Shown here: positions 12,042 through 22,519 of the stretch, piece by piece
How the letters are laid out: every line of letters begins with the position of its first letter
Numbering within the stretch: the stretch's first letter is position 1
Origin: Atherix ibis
Lineage: Eukaryota; Arthropoda; Insecta; Diptera; Athericidae
Assembly (NCBI GenBank): GCA_958298945.1
Contig: OY282605.1
Span: 4,611,811-4,675,810 of the forward strand
DNA length: 64,000 bases
Direction: 5' to 3'
The notes under the pieces: model-generated
Database searches by the model: none
The model's input: only the letters and a program-made list of their open reading frames with translations
Told to the model about the DNA's origin: nothing
Position numbers and translations under genes: made by a program

Positions 12042-13318
12042 ATCTTTCTTTGGCACAAGGCCCATCAATTTGCAAAAATATTGATGCCTCTTCCTTGATA
12101 ATGCTTTGGTCATTATATCTGTCGCCTGTTCATCCGTTCGCACGTATTGCAAATCGAAGATTCCGTCTTCATACTTCTCGCGGATGAAATGATATCGTAC
12201 GTCGATATGCTTTGCCTTCCTATGGAATTCCGGATTCTTCACGAGTCGAATAGCGCTTTGATTATCCATAAAGAACGTTGGTTGGTCCAAATCTGTTGAC
12301 AATATTTCGGACAATGGACGCAGCCACACCAATTCTTTGATTGCATGCGATGCCGCCATGTATTCGGACTCCGTTGTTGATAGCTCCACCGACTTTTGAC
12401 GCTCTGAGCCCCAACTGGCAACGCTGTTGCCAAACATGAATACATATCTCGACGTCGATCGCCTGGTATCGATGTCTCCTACATAATTTGCGTCGCTGTA
12501 ACCACATAAATCCGCAAAATTGCTTTCAAAACGGATTCCCATATCCGCCGTTCCCTTGACGTATTTCAAAATGCGTTTAACCGCATTCACGTGTGCCGCC
12601 GCCGGTTTCTCCAAGTGTCGACTTACGCTGCCAACAACAAAACTGATGTCTAGATGCGTAGCAACGGCCAAATACATCAAACTACCGACTGCCTCACGAT
12701 ACGGAAAATTTACTTCTCCGTCTGCATCAAAATCGCCAAGATTTTGTGCACTGTCCGATGGTGTAGCAACAGCATTACAATCTGCCATGCCAAAACGGTT
12801 GAGCATCTTTCGTGCATACGCCTGCTGATTTACGTGAACCGATGCAATTAAACCGTCGTCGACATATATCGCAAGTATCATCATTCCATTTTTCCCATTG
12901 CACACAAGAACGCATAGATCCGATTCACTGGCCACGAAATTGAATTTGCCAATGAACGACGTAAATTTCTTGTTCCAGCAGCGCGATGCCTGCTTCAACC
13001 CATACAAGCTCTTGAGCAACTTGCACACTCGTCTACTGTCATCGTCATATCCGACCGGTTAGCCCATGTAGACGTTTTCTTCCAAATCGCTATTCAGAAA
13101 AGCCGTCTTTACATCGAATTCCTGCAGCCTCATTTGTTTTGACGCCGCCAGTGCCAATATTGCTCGAATCGATGCAAATTTTACCACGGGACTGAATGTT
13201 TCCTGATAATCGATGCCATATTCCTGCGTGAATCCCCGCACTACCAATCGCACCTTGTAGCGATCATTGCTTTCATCCGGATTCCGCTTCAATTTAAAAA
13301 CCCTAACGATTATCAACT
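12042..13318 (-). pseudogene. copia-A RT and RNase H
   Basis: Minus-strand reading gives RT boxes VRGFTQEYGIDYQETFSPVV, FDVKTAFLNSDLEE and LAIYVDDGLIAS, then RNase H pieces (YSDANYVGD, TTESEYMAA, MDNQSAIRL) and a tail ending VPKKD. A stop and frame change lie near 13029-13061. The N-terminal part of RT is missing because of a deletion that joins integrase directly to RT near 13320. Confidence 0.87.
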
Positions 13319-14275
13319 ACCTTTTGCCCAGAATTTATAGTCCATTTGCTTCGAATGAATCATCGTTCGCGCTGACTCCACAATTGTACGATTGTCACGC
13401 TCCACACAACCATTCTGCTCCTGCGTGTACAGTTCGCTGATGTTCAATGCCCATTTCATTGGAAAAAATTTCTAATTCCGCATTAACGAATTCTGTCCCG
13501 TTATCTGATCGAAAACTACGCACTTTATGTCCGTTTTCGCGCTGCATTCGCATCACCGTCATCTTAACCTTTGCTGCTACTTCCGACTTTTGCTTCAGAA
13601 AATACAAAAAACGAAAATGTGAAAAATCGTCCTTAAGCAGCAAAAAATACCTCGAACCGCCAATTCAATTTGTTTGCATTGGCCCACAAACGTTCGCATG
13701 AATAATTTCGCCGCATTTCCTTGATTTGTCCTCACGACTTTTATGTCTGCCACGATGATGCTTCCCATAGACGCACGCATCGCACGCAAACTCTTCGTCC
13801 ACAAAATCAATCTCGCTGCTCCGCAGAAATTTCCTCACATGTGCGATGTTTTGATTTCCCAATCGCTCATACCATGCTTGAAGCGATATTTTCTTGATCG
13901 CCACATTTGTAGTCGCCCCAACTTTGAATAGCATTTGAAAAAGCCTTTCGCGTCGAACTCCTACTGCAAAAATGTTTCCATCTTTCAGCAATTCGCAGCG
14001 CTTGCTATTCGATTGCAATTGAGAGCCTCGATCCATGGCCCTTCCCGACGAAAATAAATTCAGATGGATTTCCGGCACATACAACACATTCACCATGCGT
14101 CTGCGAATCCATTGATCGCCATTAAATGCAAGAATATTGATATCACCCTTTCCTCGAGCCATAATCCTCTCGACTTTCCCAACCGTTATGTGGGACGGTG
14201 CGTCCACAAAGTTCTCGAACCATTCACGTCGATTACACATATGGTCACTAGCTCCCGAGACCAACACCCAAGTAT
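13319..14275 (-). pseudogene. copia-A protease and integrase (internally deleted)
   Basis: The protease box reads LVSGASDHM: the catalytic Asp of DSGA is replaced by Val. The GAG-pre-integrase zinc domain (ACDACVYGKHHRG) and the integrase core (FRSDNGTEFVN, EQNGCVERDN) follow. The integrase stops at FWAKG near 13325 and the next codons belong to RT, so its C terminus and the linker are lost. Frameshifts near 13660 and 13430. Confidence 0.83.
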
Positions 14276-14985
14276 TTTTGTCTCCAGTCGAAATTGAGCT
14301 ATTGTTCTTCTTGTTTCTTGGACAATCGCGCTTCCAATGACCACTTCCGCCGCACAGAAAACAATCACCTTTTGGCCTGGCGTTGCCACCCTTGCCCCTA
14401 TTTTTATTGTTCTGTCCAGACGAGAAACTCTTCTTCGGACCAAATGTTTTCTTCGAAAAATTTCACTTGGCCATCAACGCTTCCACATTTTCGACTTATC
14501 CCTGCGCTTTCAATCGAAGCTCTTCTGCCACTAATCGCGCACGCAAATTTGCCATCGTTCGATCCCCCGAAGTCGTCGATTCCCAAGCACTATGAAAATG
14601 GTTATATTCCGCTGGCAAAGACATTAGAATCTTTGTCATAACCATTGTGTCAGAAACACCTTCATTTTGGTCCGAAACACCTTGAGTTTCGACATATATG
14701 TGAAAACTGTAATACTTTTGCTGCAAAAACAGAATATTTGCTTTTGATGCTTGCTCATATGTGTATGTGCTCTTGAGTGTTGTCCACATCGCACTCTTGA
14801 GTGTTGTCCACAAAAAGCAGTGGCTACTTTTTGCACCCCGTCGAAATTGCACGTCTTACTCTGGCATCGCTCTTTTTCCATTAACGTGAGTCGCAATTGT
14901 CGGTGCCGAATCGGCACCGTCCACTACTTCGAACAAATCTGTGGCCTCCAGCACTTGGCGCATTTGAAACTTCCATGTTAGCCAA
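14276..14985 (-). pseudogene. copia-A gag
   Basis: Gag peptides NWLTWKFQMRQVLEATDLF near 14980-14920 and LMSLPAEYNHFHSAWEST near 14610, then a CCHC knuckle (CFLCGGSGHWKRDC) near 14340. Frameshifts separate these blocks. The start codon is not resolved. The leader ahead of it is where copia-B inserted. Confidence 0.8.
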
Positions 14986-15263
14986 TTGCTTCCACCTTCC
15001 AATCTTTCAATGTTCACTCGATCGCTCTACATTTGCTTTCTTTCGAATTACACCGTAAACAGATTCACTAAATTCGCCCTTGTCGTTGAGCACCAATTTT
15101 TCCAAATCGAAATTCAAAAAAAAAAAACGACGAAAATATTTGTTTTACTTTCGCTTGAATACACTGTGTCTCAAAGAACCAATTGTCAAATTTTCGCTTT
15201 ACGCAATGACGAAATCACAACGAAAATGTGTTCCTTTCTTGGCGCACGGCAACAACAACAACT

Positions 15264-15505
15264 TATGGAATGTAGATGAAACATTGTTCTTAATTTGCGT
15301 TCACACACATAGAATTTAGTACTTCTTTAGACTTGAAATTTTGAATAAGATTCATTCCTTTTTAAACCGACATACAGTAAACATTAAAGCTCAAACCAAA
15401 CTATTTCACAACACTGTAAATTATTTCCTTTGTTTTATTTCGCCATAGCATTTCACATTTCAGATTGAATATAGAAACGTACTTCGGTAAATATACTTTT
15501 CTACA
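15264..15505 (+). repeat. copia-B 5' LTR
   Basis: 242 bp. It begins TATGGAATG where the 3' LTR has TGTGGAATG, so the terminal TG is mutated. Ends TTTTCTACA. Confidence 0.92.
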
Positions 15506-15522
15506 GGTTATGGACCCAGTGT
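15506..15522 (+). other. primer-binding site of copia-B (half initiator tRNA-Met type)
   Basis: GGTTATGGACCCAG follows the 5' LTR with no gap. In Drosophila copia the primer is an internal half of initiator tRNA-Met, and this sequence fits that type of site (comparison from knowledge, not computed). Confidence 0.7.
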
Positions 15523-15629
15523 GAGTGAAATAAACATAAAGTTAAAGAAATAAAATAAAGTGTGAAATTATAAAGAGCCAAAGTTGAGGTTAATCACAAC
15601 GGAGACACGAAGCAAATTGCATACGGAAA

Positions 15630-16500
15630 ATGAGTGACTCAATGAAACCGAAATTTGAAAAGTTGAATGACGGCAATTAAGCGTACTGGAAATTTCGAAT
15701 GGAATTGCTACTCAGAAAGCAGAATTTGTGGAAGCAAGTGACTGAACAGTTGAAACCGACGGGAGAGCTAGATGGAGATGGTGTTGTACGGAATCAAAAT
15801 GCGATTGATAAATGGGAAGAACCCGATGACGAAGCAAGGGGCACAATTGGTCTTGCAGTGGAAAATGATCAATTGGCAAACATTCGTTCGGCAACATCGA
15901 CAAAGCAATCGTGGGATGCATTGCGTTTATACCACGAGAAAAATACACTGGCGAAGAAGGTGTATTTGGTGCGATCAATTTGCGTGTTGAAGTTGGAAGA
16001 AGGTGGCGATGCAAAGGCCCATATTAATCGAATGCAGGATTTATTCACACGGTTAAATAATCTCGGTGAGGCGCAATTGTCAACATTATGGAGTAAAATA
16101 TTTTTGCTTAGTAATTTGCCAAAGAGCTATGACACATTAGTTTCTGCGCTTGGTGCACGTGCGGAAAGTGAGGTTAAGTTCGACGTGGCGAAGCAAATGT
16201 GGTCAGAGGTGCAAATGATTCAGTAATGAAAATCGTTGCGAAGCCGCATACAAAAGTAAGTCTTTGTTTTTTTCTGTAAGGAACCCAATAATATAAGGAA
16301 AGATTGCAACAAATACAAGAAGTAATTAGCAAAGAGGAAGAGCGAAGATGGAAAGAAAACTGGAAATGCAACTGACAAGGTGAACACCGTTAAGAATGGC
16401 GAATTTTTGTTCAAACTTGGAAACATACATAACGACGGTCATACCATGGGCTCAGGTGCAACCAAAACGGCAGTCAAAGACAAAAGTTTCTTGACGCCAT
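15630..16500 (+). pseudogene. copia-B gag and start of protease
   Basis: Starts ATG AGT GAC at 15630; a TAA at about 15678 interrupts it where most gag proteins have an aromatic residue before YWKF. A long gag frame follows (LRLYHEKNTLAKKVYLV) to 16226, then a degenerate knuckle and a protease start (GSGATKTAVKDKSF) near 16450. At about 16500 the sequence jumps straight to the RT N terminus, so most protease and all integrase are deleted. Confidence 0.82.
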
Positions 16501-17140
16501 ATGAGCGGTACATGGGAACTTGTAGATTTGCCAAGGGGTAAAACAGCAATCGGTGGAAAATGGGTGCTTGGGGTGAAGACAAGTGCAGATGGTGAATTGT
16601 AGCGATACAAGGCCAGGTTTGTAGCGCAAGGATTTTCACAGAAATACGGCGAAGACTATGATGAGGTGTTTGCACCGGTCGTTATGCATACGACATTCAG
16701 GACATTATTGTCAGTAGCAGCAAAAAGGGAAATGTTAATATACTCTTTAACATATATATAAGTGAACTACAAGAAACACTGAACAAAGACATCCCAACAA
16801 GTGCAAATCTAGCATTCGCAGATGACATAATAGTATATTCGTCGAACAGAAAGGCAAGTGTGGTACAAAACAAAATTCAAAACATCTTCAATAAAATACA
16901 CAGGTACACCGATTCTTGGAAATTAAGAATAAATTATAGTAAATGTGAAATGATACTATTTAGAAACTCCATAGAGAAAACCAACCAAGATGTAAGGAAA
17001 AATTGGAGAAAATTTCACATCACAACACCAAATGGGAGAAAAATTATCAATAAAAAAGAACTTAAATAATTAGAAATAACACTACAACAAAACCTAAACT
17101 TTACAGCACATACCACCCAAACGCAAAAATGTTCGTCTAG

Positions 17141-17375
17141 CTGAAATGTTCATGCAGTATTTGTAAGTAAAACGTTTTTTTTCAGTTCAAAACTGGTTTT
17201 TTTGTTTATATTTTAAGATTTTTAATAAATAAATAATAAAAATTTTCGAATTCTATAGAAAAAAAAACAAAAAAAATATATTCAATAACAAAATATCACA
17301 AAATTAAAACTGCAATTCGATGTAAAAATGTTCGTCCAGCTGGTTTTCAGTGCATAAATGTTCATCTATAATACA
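17141..17375 (+). repeat. left inverted repeat of the Tc1 element
   Basis: Reads CTGAAATGTTCATGCAG inward; complementary to 18549-18783 for about 235 bp. Confidence 0.88.
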
Positions 17376-18548
17376 ATTAATATATATTTTCACCACTTCT
17401 GAGCAAAAATTTACGGTATTTTTTAATTCTATTATTAATCTATAATTGGGTATTTAATTTCTGATGGATAAATTATAATTAAAGTCATTTGATATCAATC
17501 AGTCGTTAAGAATGGCAAGAGGAAAACCAGTGTGCATTGATTTGAGAAATTTGATTATAAAAGAGTTTAAGAAAGGTACATCAACTTATAAAATGGCAGA
17601 AAAATTGAATTTACCACGTAGTACTGTGCAATCAATAATAACAGTGCATAAAAAAACTTAATCCGTGGTTCCGCGTAAGAATCCTGGCCGCCCCCCTTTA
17701 CAGATCGTGATTTACGGGCTTTAAAAAGAATTGTTACACAAAACCGTCATACAACGGCCGCAAATATAACGGTAAAATTGAGGGAAGTCATTAATAAAGA
17801 CGTTTCGGTAGACACCTGTAACCGTTCATTTAAAAAAATTGGTTTAAAATTTTATAAGGTAAATTAAAATATGATTTTGTTGTTACCGTCAGTACAAAAC
17901 GTTACAATTTTATTGACTATAGGCAAAGGAGAAACCATTGTTAACCACCAGGCAAAAGAAAAATAGGTTGAAATGGGCAAAAAATCATTTGAATTGGACC
18001 CAAAGACAATAGGACTCTGTCATATGGAGCGATGAAGCTCGATTTATATTGAACGTTGGTGCTCCATTAAATCGAGTCATTAGAAAGAAAACCAAAGCTT
18101 TCAGGCCAGATTGCTTAAAGCGTTCGGTTAAATTTCCAGCGTCGGTAATGGTGTGGGGATGCATGTCTGCACGGGGTGTAGGCAACTTGCATTTCGCGGA
18201 GGGCATTATTAATGGCGAAAAATATAAAAATTTTTTTAGAAAAAGATCTCCTTCCGGTTCTACCAACGCTTCAGTCACCGGAAGGAGAATATGTTTTCCA
18301 ATAAGATGGAGCTCTATGCCATACGGCAAAAACAGTGAAGGCCTGGTTTGAGGCTCGGAGCATTCCTCTGTTAGAGGAATGGCCGTCCAGTAGCCCAGAC
18401 TTATCGCCGATTGAGTCCATTTGGGGTTTAATGAAAAAAAATTTAAAAAAAGACCCCCAACAACAATACAAAATCTAAAGAACAGGTTAAAGGAAATTTG
18501 GCGTGACTTTACACCAAGGGAGTGTCAAAACCTTACAAGGACAATGTC

Positions 18549-18783
18549 GTATTATAGATGAACATTTATGCACTGAAAACCAGCTGGACGAACATTTTTA
18601 CATCGAATTGCAGTTTTAATTTTGTGATATTTTGTTATTGAATATATTTTTTTTGTTTTTTTTTCTATAGAATTCGAAAATTTTTATTATTTATTTATTT
18701 AAAATCTTAAAATATAAACAAAAAAACCAGTTTTGAACTAAAAAAAAAACGTTTTACTTACAAATACTGCATGAACATTTCAG
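18549..18783 (-). repeat. right inverted repeat of the Tc1 element
   Basis: Mirror image of 17141-17375, ending CTGCATGAACATTTCAG. The left flank carries about 17 extra bases (AAAAATGTTCGTCTAG) resembling an inner repeat site, with no counterpart on the right, so the true outer ends are uncertain. Confidence 0.85.
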
Positions 18784-21036
18784 GTATAAGAATACAAATT
18801 GAAAAAGCATGTAAAGCGTTCATGGCGACACAAAAACTATTTTACTGTAAGCAAATATGCAACAGAGTAAAAATTATAGCATACCAAACATTAATTCGAC
18901 CAATTCTAACATATGGATGCCCAATTTGGTATAATATAAGCCCATCAATAATGGAATTACTAAGAAAATATGAACGAAAATGCGTACGACACTGCACAGG
19001 AATATTCAGAAAAATAAATCACATGAATAAACATTACATATCAAATCAAATACTATACGAAAAAAGTAAAATAAATAAAATAGACCATTTCATAATAGAG
19101 TTAATAAGAAAACACTATGTAAGAGTAAACGAAAATACTAATAGCCTGATAGCACACACTATATACCCAAACGAGGATTATATTAGACAAACGATAAGAA
19201 CAGGATTCATACCACCTGAAGCATTTATGCTATCATATATTTAGAAGAACAGGATTCATACCACATTCCAATATGCTATCATATATTTAGAAGAGCTACA
19301 AATAAAAAAATATTATATGACCCAAACCAGAATTTTGAAAATATGCAAGAAGAACTAAGATACGACATGTTATATACCACAAAAAGATAGGAAAATAAAA
19401 AACAAATACTGGTGGAAAGATAATATTACAAACAATTAGAAGACAATATCAAGAAGTAAATTGAAACTAGTTAAGGCATAGGTTAAGTAGGTTTAGATAG
19501 TAAGTTTTACATTTAAAAAAAAAGAAGAAGAAAAAATAACATAACATGGTTTTTAGGAACAATTTCCATGATAAATTAAATAGAAATAAAATAAATATAA
19601 AGAAACAAACATATAAATAAAAAAAAAAACATTATATAGGAAAAAAAACTAAAAAAAAGGACTAAGGTCACATTTAATACAGAAGTTAGAGATCCTCAAT
19701 GAGGACATTAAGTTGTAACAATAATTAAAACATTGCTTTAGTATTTTTAAGTAAAACTTATACAAATTATAAAAACCAAATAAAATACATTCAACAAAAA
19801 AAAAGGGAAATTTTAGTACATCATTTTGACGCAGAGACTGTATTTCTGAATGGAAAGCTGAATGAAACAATCTACATGAAGCAGCCAGCGGGTTTTGACG
19901 ACGGAAGCTCGAAAGTTTGCTTACTCAAGAAAAGTATTTACGGTTTGAAACATGCGGCAAGATCATGGAATACTGCACTCCATAAAGTACTCATCGAAGC
20001 GGGTTTTCGACAAAGTTACAATGATCCATGCCTGTACACAAAAAGCATTGATGATGAATTTTGCTACGTGATCATTTATGTCGGTGATTTAATCGTGGCT
20101 TGCTCAACAAAGAAACAGATGGAGGAGATCGAAGAATTTTTAAGCCATATTTTAAAGTTAAAGATTTGGGACCGATCAGCTATGTTATTACTTGGGCATT
20201 AAGTTACGAAAGACAATCAAGGTAGTTTCGAATTAAATCAATCGGCTTACATAATGCAAATTGCATCAGATTTCAGAATGACAGACGCAAAAACAGTAAA
20301 GACTCCAATGGAGGTAAGCTACGGAAAGTCAGATTCGGAACAAACATTGGATAACAACAAGTTACAGATCGCTTATTGGTCGATTGTTGCATTTATCGGT
20401 GAATTCGAGACCCGATATTTCGGCCAGCGTTAGCATTTTGGCACAAAAGGTGTCTAAACCAACAAACGAGGATTGGAATCAGCTCAAACGTGTTGTTAAG
20501 TATTTGAGGACAACACACAAGATGAAGTTAAAACTGAGCAACAAACAATCAAAAGATTTGTCATTGATTGGATATGCGGATGCGACTTGGGCAGACGATA
20601 GAACAGACAGGAAGTCAAATAGCGGTCGCATTATTTATTTCAACGATGGCACAATAAGTTGGTCATGCAACAAGCAGAACATGGTTGCAGCATCATCGTG
20701 TGAAGCTGAATTCGTTTCAGTTGCGGAAGCATCAAAGGAAGTGAAATGGTTACGGCAATTGTTGGAAGAAATGCAAGAGCAAATTAATATTCCAACAACT
20801 ATATTCGAGGACAACATGGGTTGTATTGATTTGATTCGCGATCATAAATTTTTATACAAGACGAAGCATATGGATATACGATACAAAATGATACGCGACA
20901 TGGTGAAGACAAAAACCATCAGGTGAGAATATTGCACGACCGAAGAAATGATTGCAGACATTTTGACGAAACCATTATCTGCAATCAAACATGAATATTT
21001 GCGCTGCAAGTGCAATCTAGTGTGAACGAGGAGGAG

Positions 21037-21278
21037 TGTGGAATGTAGATGAAACATTGTTCTTAATTTGCGTTCACACACATAGAATTTAGTATTTCTT
21101 TAGACTTGACATTTTGAATAAGATTCATTCCTTTTTAAACCGATATACAGTAAACATTAAAGCTCAAACCAAAGTATTTCACAACACTGTAAATTATTTC
21201 TTTGGTTTTATTTCGCCATAGCATTTCACATTTCAGATTGAATATAGAAACGTACTTCGGTAAATATACTTTTCTACA
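21037..21278 (+). repeat. copia-B 3' LTR
   Basis: 242 bp, TGTGGAATG to TTTTCTACA; differs from the 5' LTR at only a few positions by eye. Confidence 0.93.
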
Positions 21279-21740
21279 CAGCTTCCGAAAAACAAAAAAC
21301 GATCACTGAAAAATTTTGTCTTTACTGTTTCTAAGTCCACTCACATTCGATCGACCGTACTTGCCATGCACTACCACGCGTTTTTTGTTCCAGAATGTTT
21401 CTTCCAAATCGCACAAATTCGTTCGTTTGAATCCACCGTACGATTTCAAACGTTCACACAGAAAACTACGAAATGCAAAGATGACGCCAATTTTTGCTAC
21501 CAAAAAGTTTTTTTCGAAACGCACAAATTCTTTTCTGAATTTACCGCACGATTCCGAAAAAAAACGATTCAACAAAAAAAAACGCATTATTTCGCAATAT
21601 TTCACAACATTGCGTCCTCAAATGTTCTTGCTTTCTCCTGCACCAACACAAACCCTCTTTTTGTGTACTGCACCGCCCGGCACACTTACGAAATTACCGA
21701 AAAAACACCTTCAATTCGATCCACTTTATTATTCACTTGT
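21279..21740 (-). other. 5' leader of copia-A
   Basis: Minus-strand leader between the copia-A primer site and the copia-B insertion point. The interrupted leader continues at 15263 and below. ORFs in this stretch have no recognisable similarity. Confidence 0.6.
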
Positions 21741-21760
21741 CATGGTCTGGGCTCATAACC
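21741..21760 (-). other. primer-binding site of copia-A (half initiator tRNA-Met type)
   Basis: On the minus strand GGTTATGAGCCCAGA directly follows the 5' LTR end CTCAACA. It is almost the same as the copia-B site, although the LTRs of the two elements are unrelated in sequence. Confidence 0.7.
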
Positions 21761-22015
21761 TGTTGAGTATAATCGACTGCCGTATAGATTGTTGTAGACC
21801 ATTTCCTCTGTGGAATAAGTGAAATAAATAATGCCGGTGCTTTGATACAAAAGTTAATAACAATGAGATCAGCGTGTTTATTGTTCGACTTCTGAAAGTG
21901 AAAGAGACTCTTACATTTGAGCGCGCTGGCCGAGCGCACACATACTAACGTAAATGACACGCAAAGTGTCAAACTGTAACTAAACCGCAATGAGTGCGCT
22001 CAACGAATTGTAACA
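21761..22015 (-). repeat. copia-A 5' LTR
   Basis: 255 bp partner of 11690-11941; begins TGTTACAATTCG on the minus strand and is followed on the plus strand by the target duplication ATTTT. Confidence 0.92.
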
Positions 22016-22020
22016 ATTTT

Positions 22021-22519
22021 ATGCAATGTTCTATGCACTCGCATAAAATTCGTAATAAACGAAAAATTTTGAAACAAACGCATGACCAGTATAGAGAGAT
22101 AAAAAATTATGTAACCAGTATATTTACTTTACAATGCCGATAAAAAAATTTAGTTCGAAACAGTGAAGTTAAGAATAGACAAAAACAATTATTTCGAACA
22201 AATACTAAAACTAAAATACAAATTCGCCAATGTGATGAATTGACAGGCAGCTCCATTTTACCAATTTTTAAAGGAGAAGCAAAAAACTGTATCACTATGA
22301 ATTCTGTGGATTTTTTTACTTTATTCATATGTGGAGTTAAACTCTATTACTTAATGCATAATATACTCTCAAATTACTTGGATAGATAATAATATAAAAA
22401 ATAAAACGATGGAGCTGCCCTCTTTTTGCACCGGAGGATGCGAAAAAGAAGTCAATAATAAATTTCAAGTTATGTATTAACAATTTTTTTTCAAAAGGAC
22501 ATAATAAAGTAACATTACA
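22021..22519. other. AT-rich region, nothing assigned
   Basis: No coding similarity seen. A small hairpin (TTTTATGC...GCATAAAA) lies at 22017-22050 beside the copia-A insertion site. It forms the 3' flank of the broken gene that follows on the minus strand. Confidence 0.5.

Larger units (their letters stand above)
17141..18783 (+). mobile_element. Tc1-like DNA transposon with long inverted repeats, inside the LINE
   Basis: Inverted repeats of about 235 bp (17141-17375 and 18549-18783), with repeated short sites such as AAATGTTCATGCAG outside and AAATGTTCATCTATAA inside, as in IR/DR-type Tc1 elements. The transposase starts at 17512 (MARGKPVCIDLRNL), has an N-terminal helix-turn-helix, and a likely intron at about 17860-17923 (FYK, then GTAAAT...TATAG). 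Catalytic motifs: WSDEARF, DGA-type box near 18320, SSPDLSPIES. About 34 residues separate the last two, fitting DD34E. Several stops and frameshifts make it inactive. Confidence 0.85.
16738..19803 (+). mobile_element. non-LTR retrotransposon (LINE, jockey-like RT), 5'-truncated, inside copia-B
   Basis: RT pieces [12 protein letters not shown], the catalytic-type box LAFADDIIVYSS and WKLRINYSKCE, then after the Tc1 insertion KACKAFMATQKLF and LIRPILTYGCPIW, as in jockey-type elements. It is 5'-truncated within the RT. It ends in an A run at about 19793-19803. The target copy AAAGGGAAATGTTA before it and AAAGGGAAATTTTAG after it form a duplication of about 14 bp, a normal outcome of target-primed reverse transcription. 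Confidence 0.87.
16501..21036 (+). pseudogene. copia-B RT and RNase H, split by a LINE
   Basis: The 5' exon-like part runs from about 16500 to 16738 ([49 protein letters not shown]). The frame resumes at about 19805 with FDAETVFLNGKLNE, then IIYVGDLIVACS (the YVDD box is YVGD, a changed catalytic residue), RNase H boxes GYADATWADD, SSCEAEFVS and FEDNMGCIDLI, ending before the 3' LTR. The interval 16739-19804 is the inserted LINE. Confidence 0.88.
15264..21278 (+). mobile_element. copia-B: Ty1/copia retrotransposon inserted in copia-A
   Basis: Two LTRs of equal length (242 bp, 15264-15505 and 21037-21278), nearly identical, bracket a primer-binding site, gag, RT/RNase H and a purine tract (GAACGAGGAGGAG) before the 3' LTR. 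The flanks are CAACT (15259-15263) and CAGCT (21279-21283), a 5-bp target duplication with one change. It lacks nearly all of protease and integrase, and a LINE has inserted into its RT. Confidence 0.93.
11690..22015 (-). mobile_element. copia-A: Ty1/copia retrotransposon with paired LTRs and 5-bp target duplication
   Basis: Complete insertion in outline on the minus strand: LTRs at 11690-11941 (3') and 21761-22015 (5'), both TGTT...AACA, flanked by the identical 5-bp duplication ATTTT at 11685-11689 and 22016-22020. About 6 kb of its span is a foreign insertion (copia-B, 15264-21278) placed in its 5' leader. Its own coding DNA is broken and internally deleted. The half-tRNA primer site and polypurine tract are still recognisable. 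Confidence 0.93.

Noticed and set aside
21303..21822. Long overlapping ORFs on both strands
   Set aside because: They lie in the copia-A leader and LTR, with no protein similarity.
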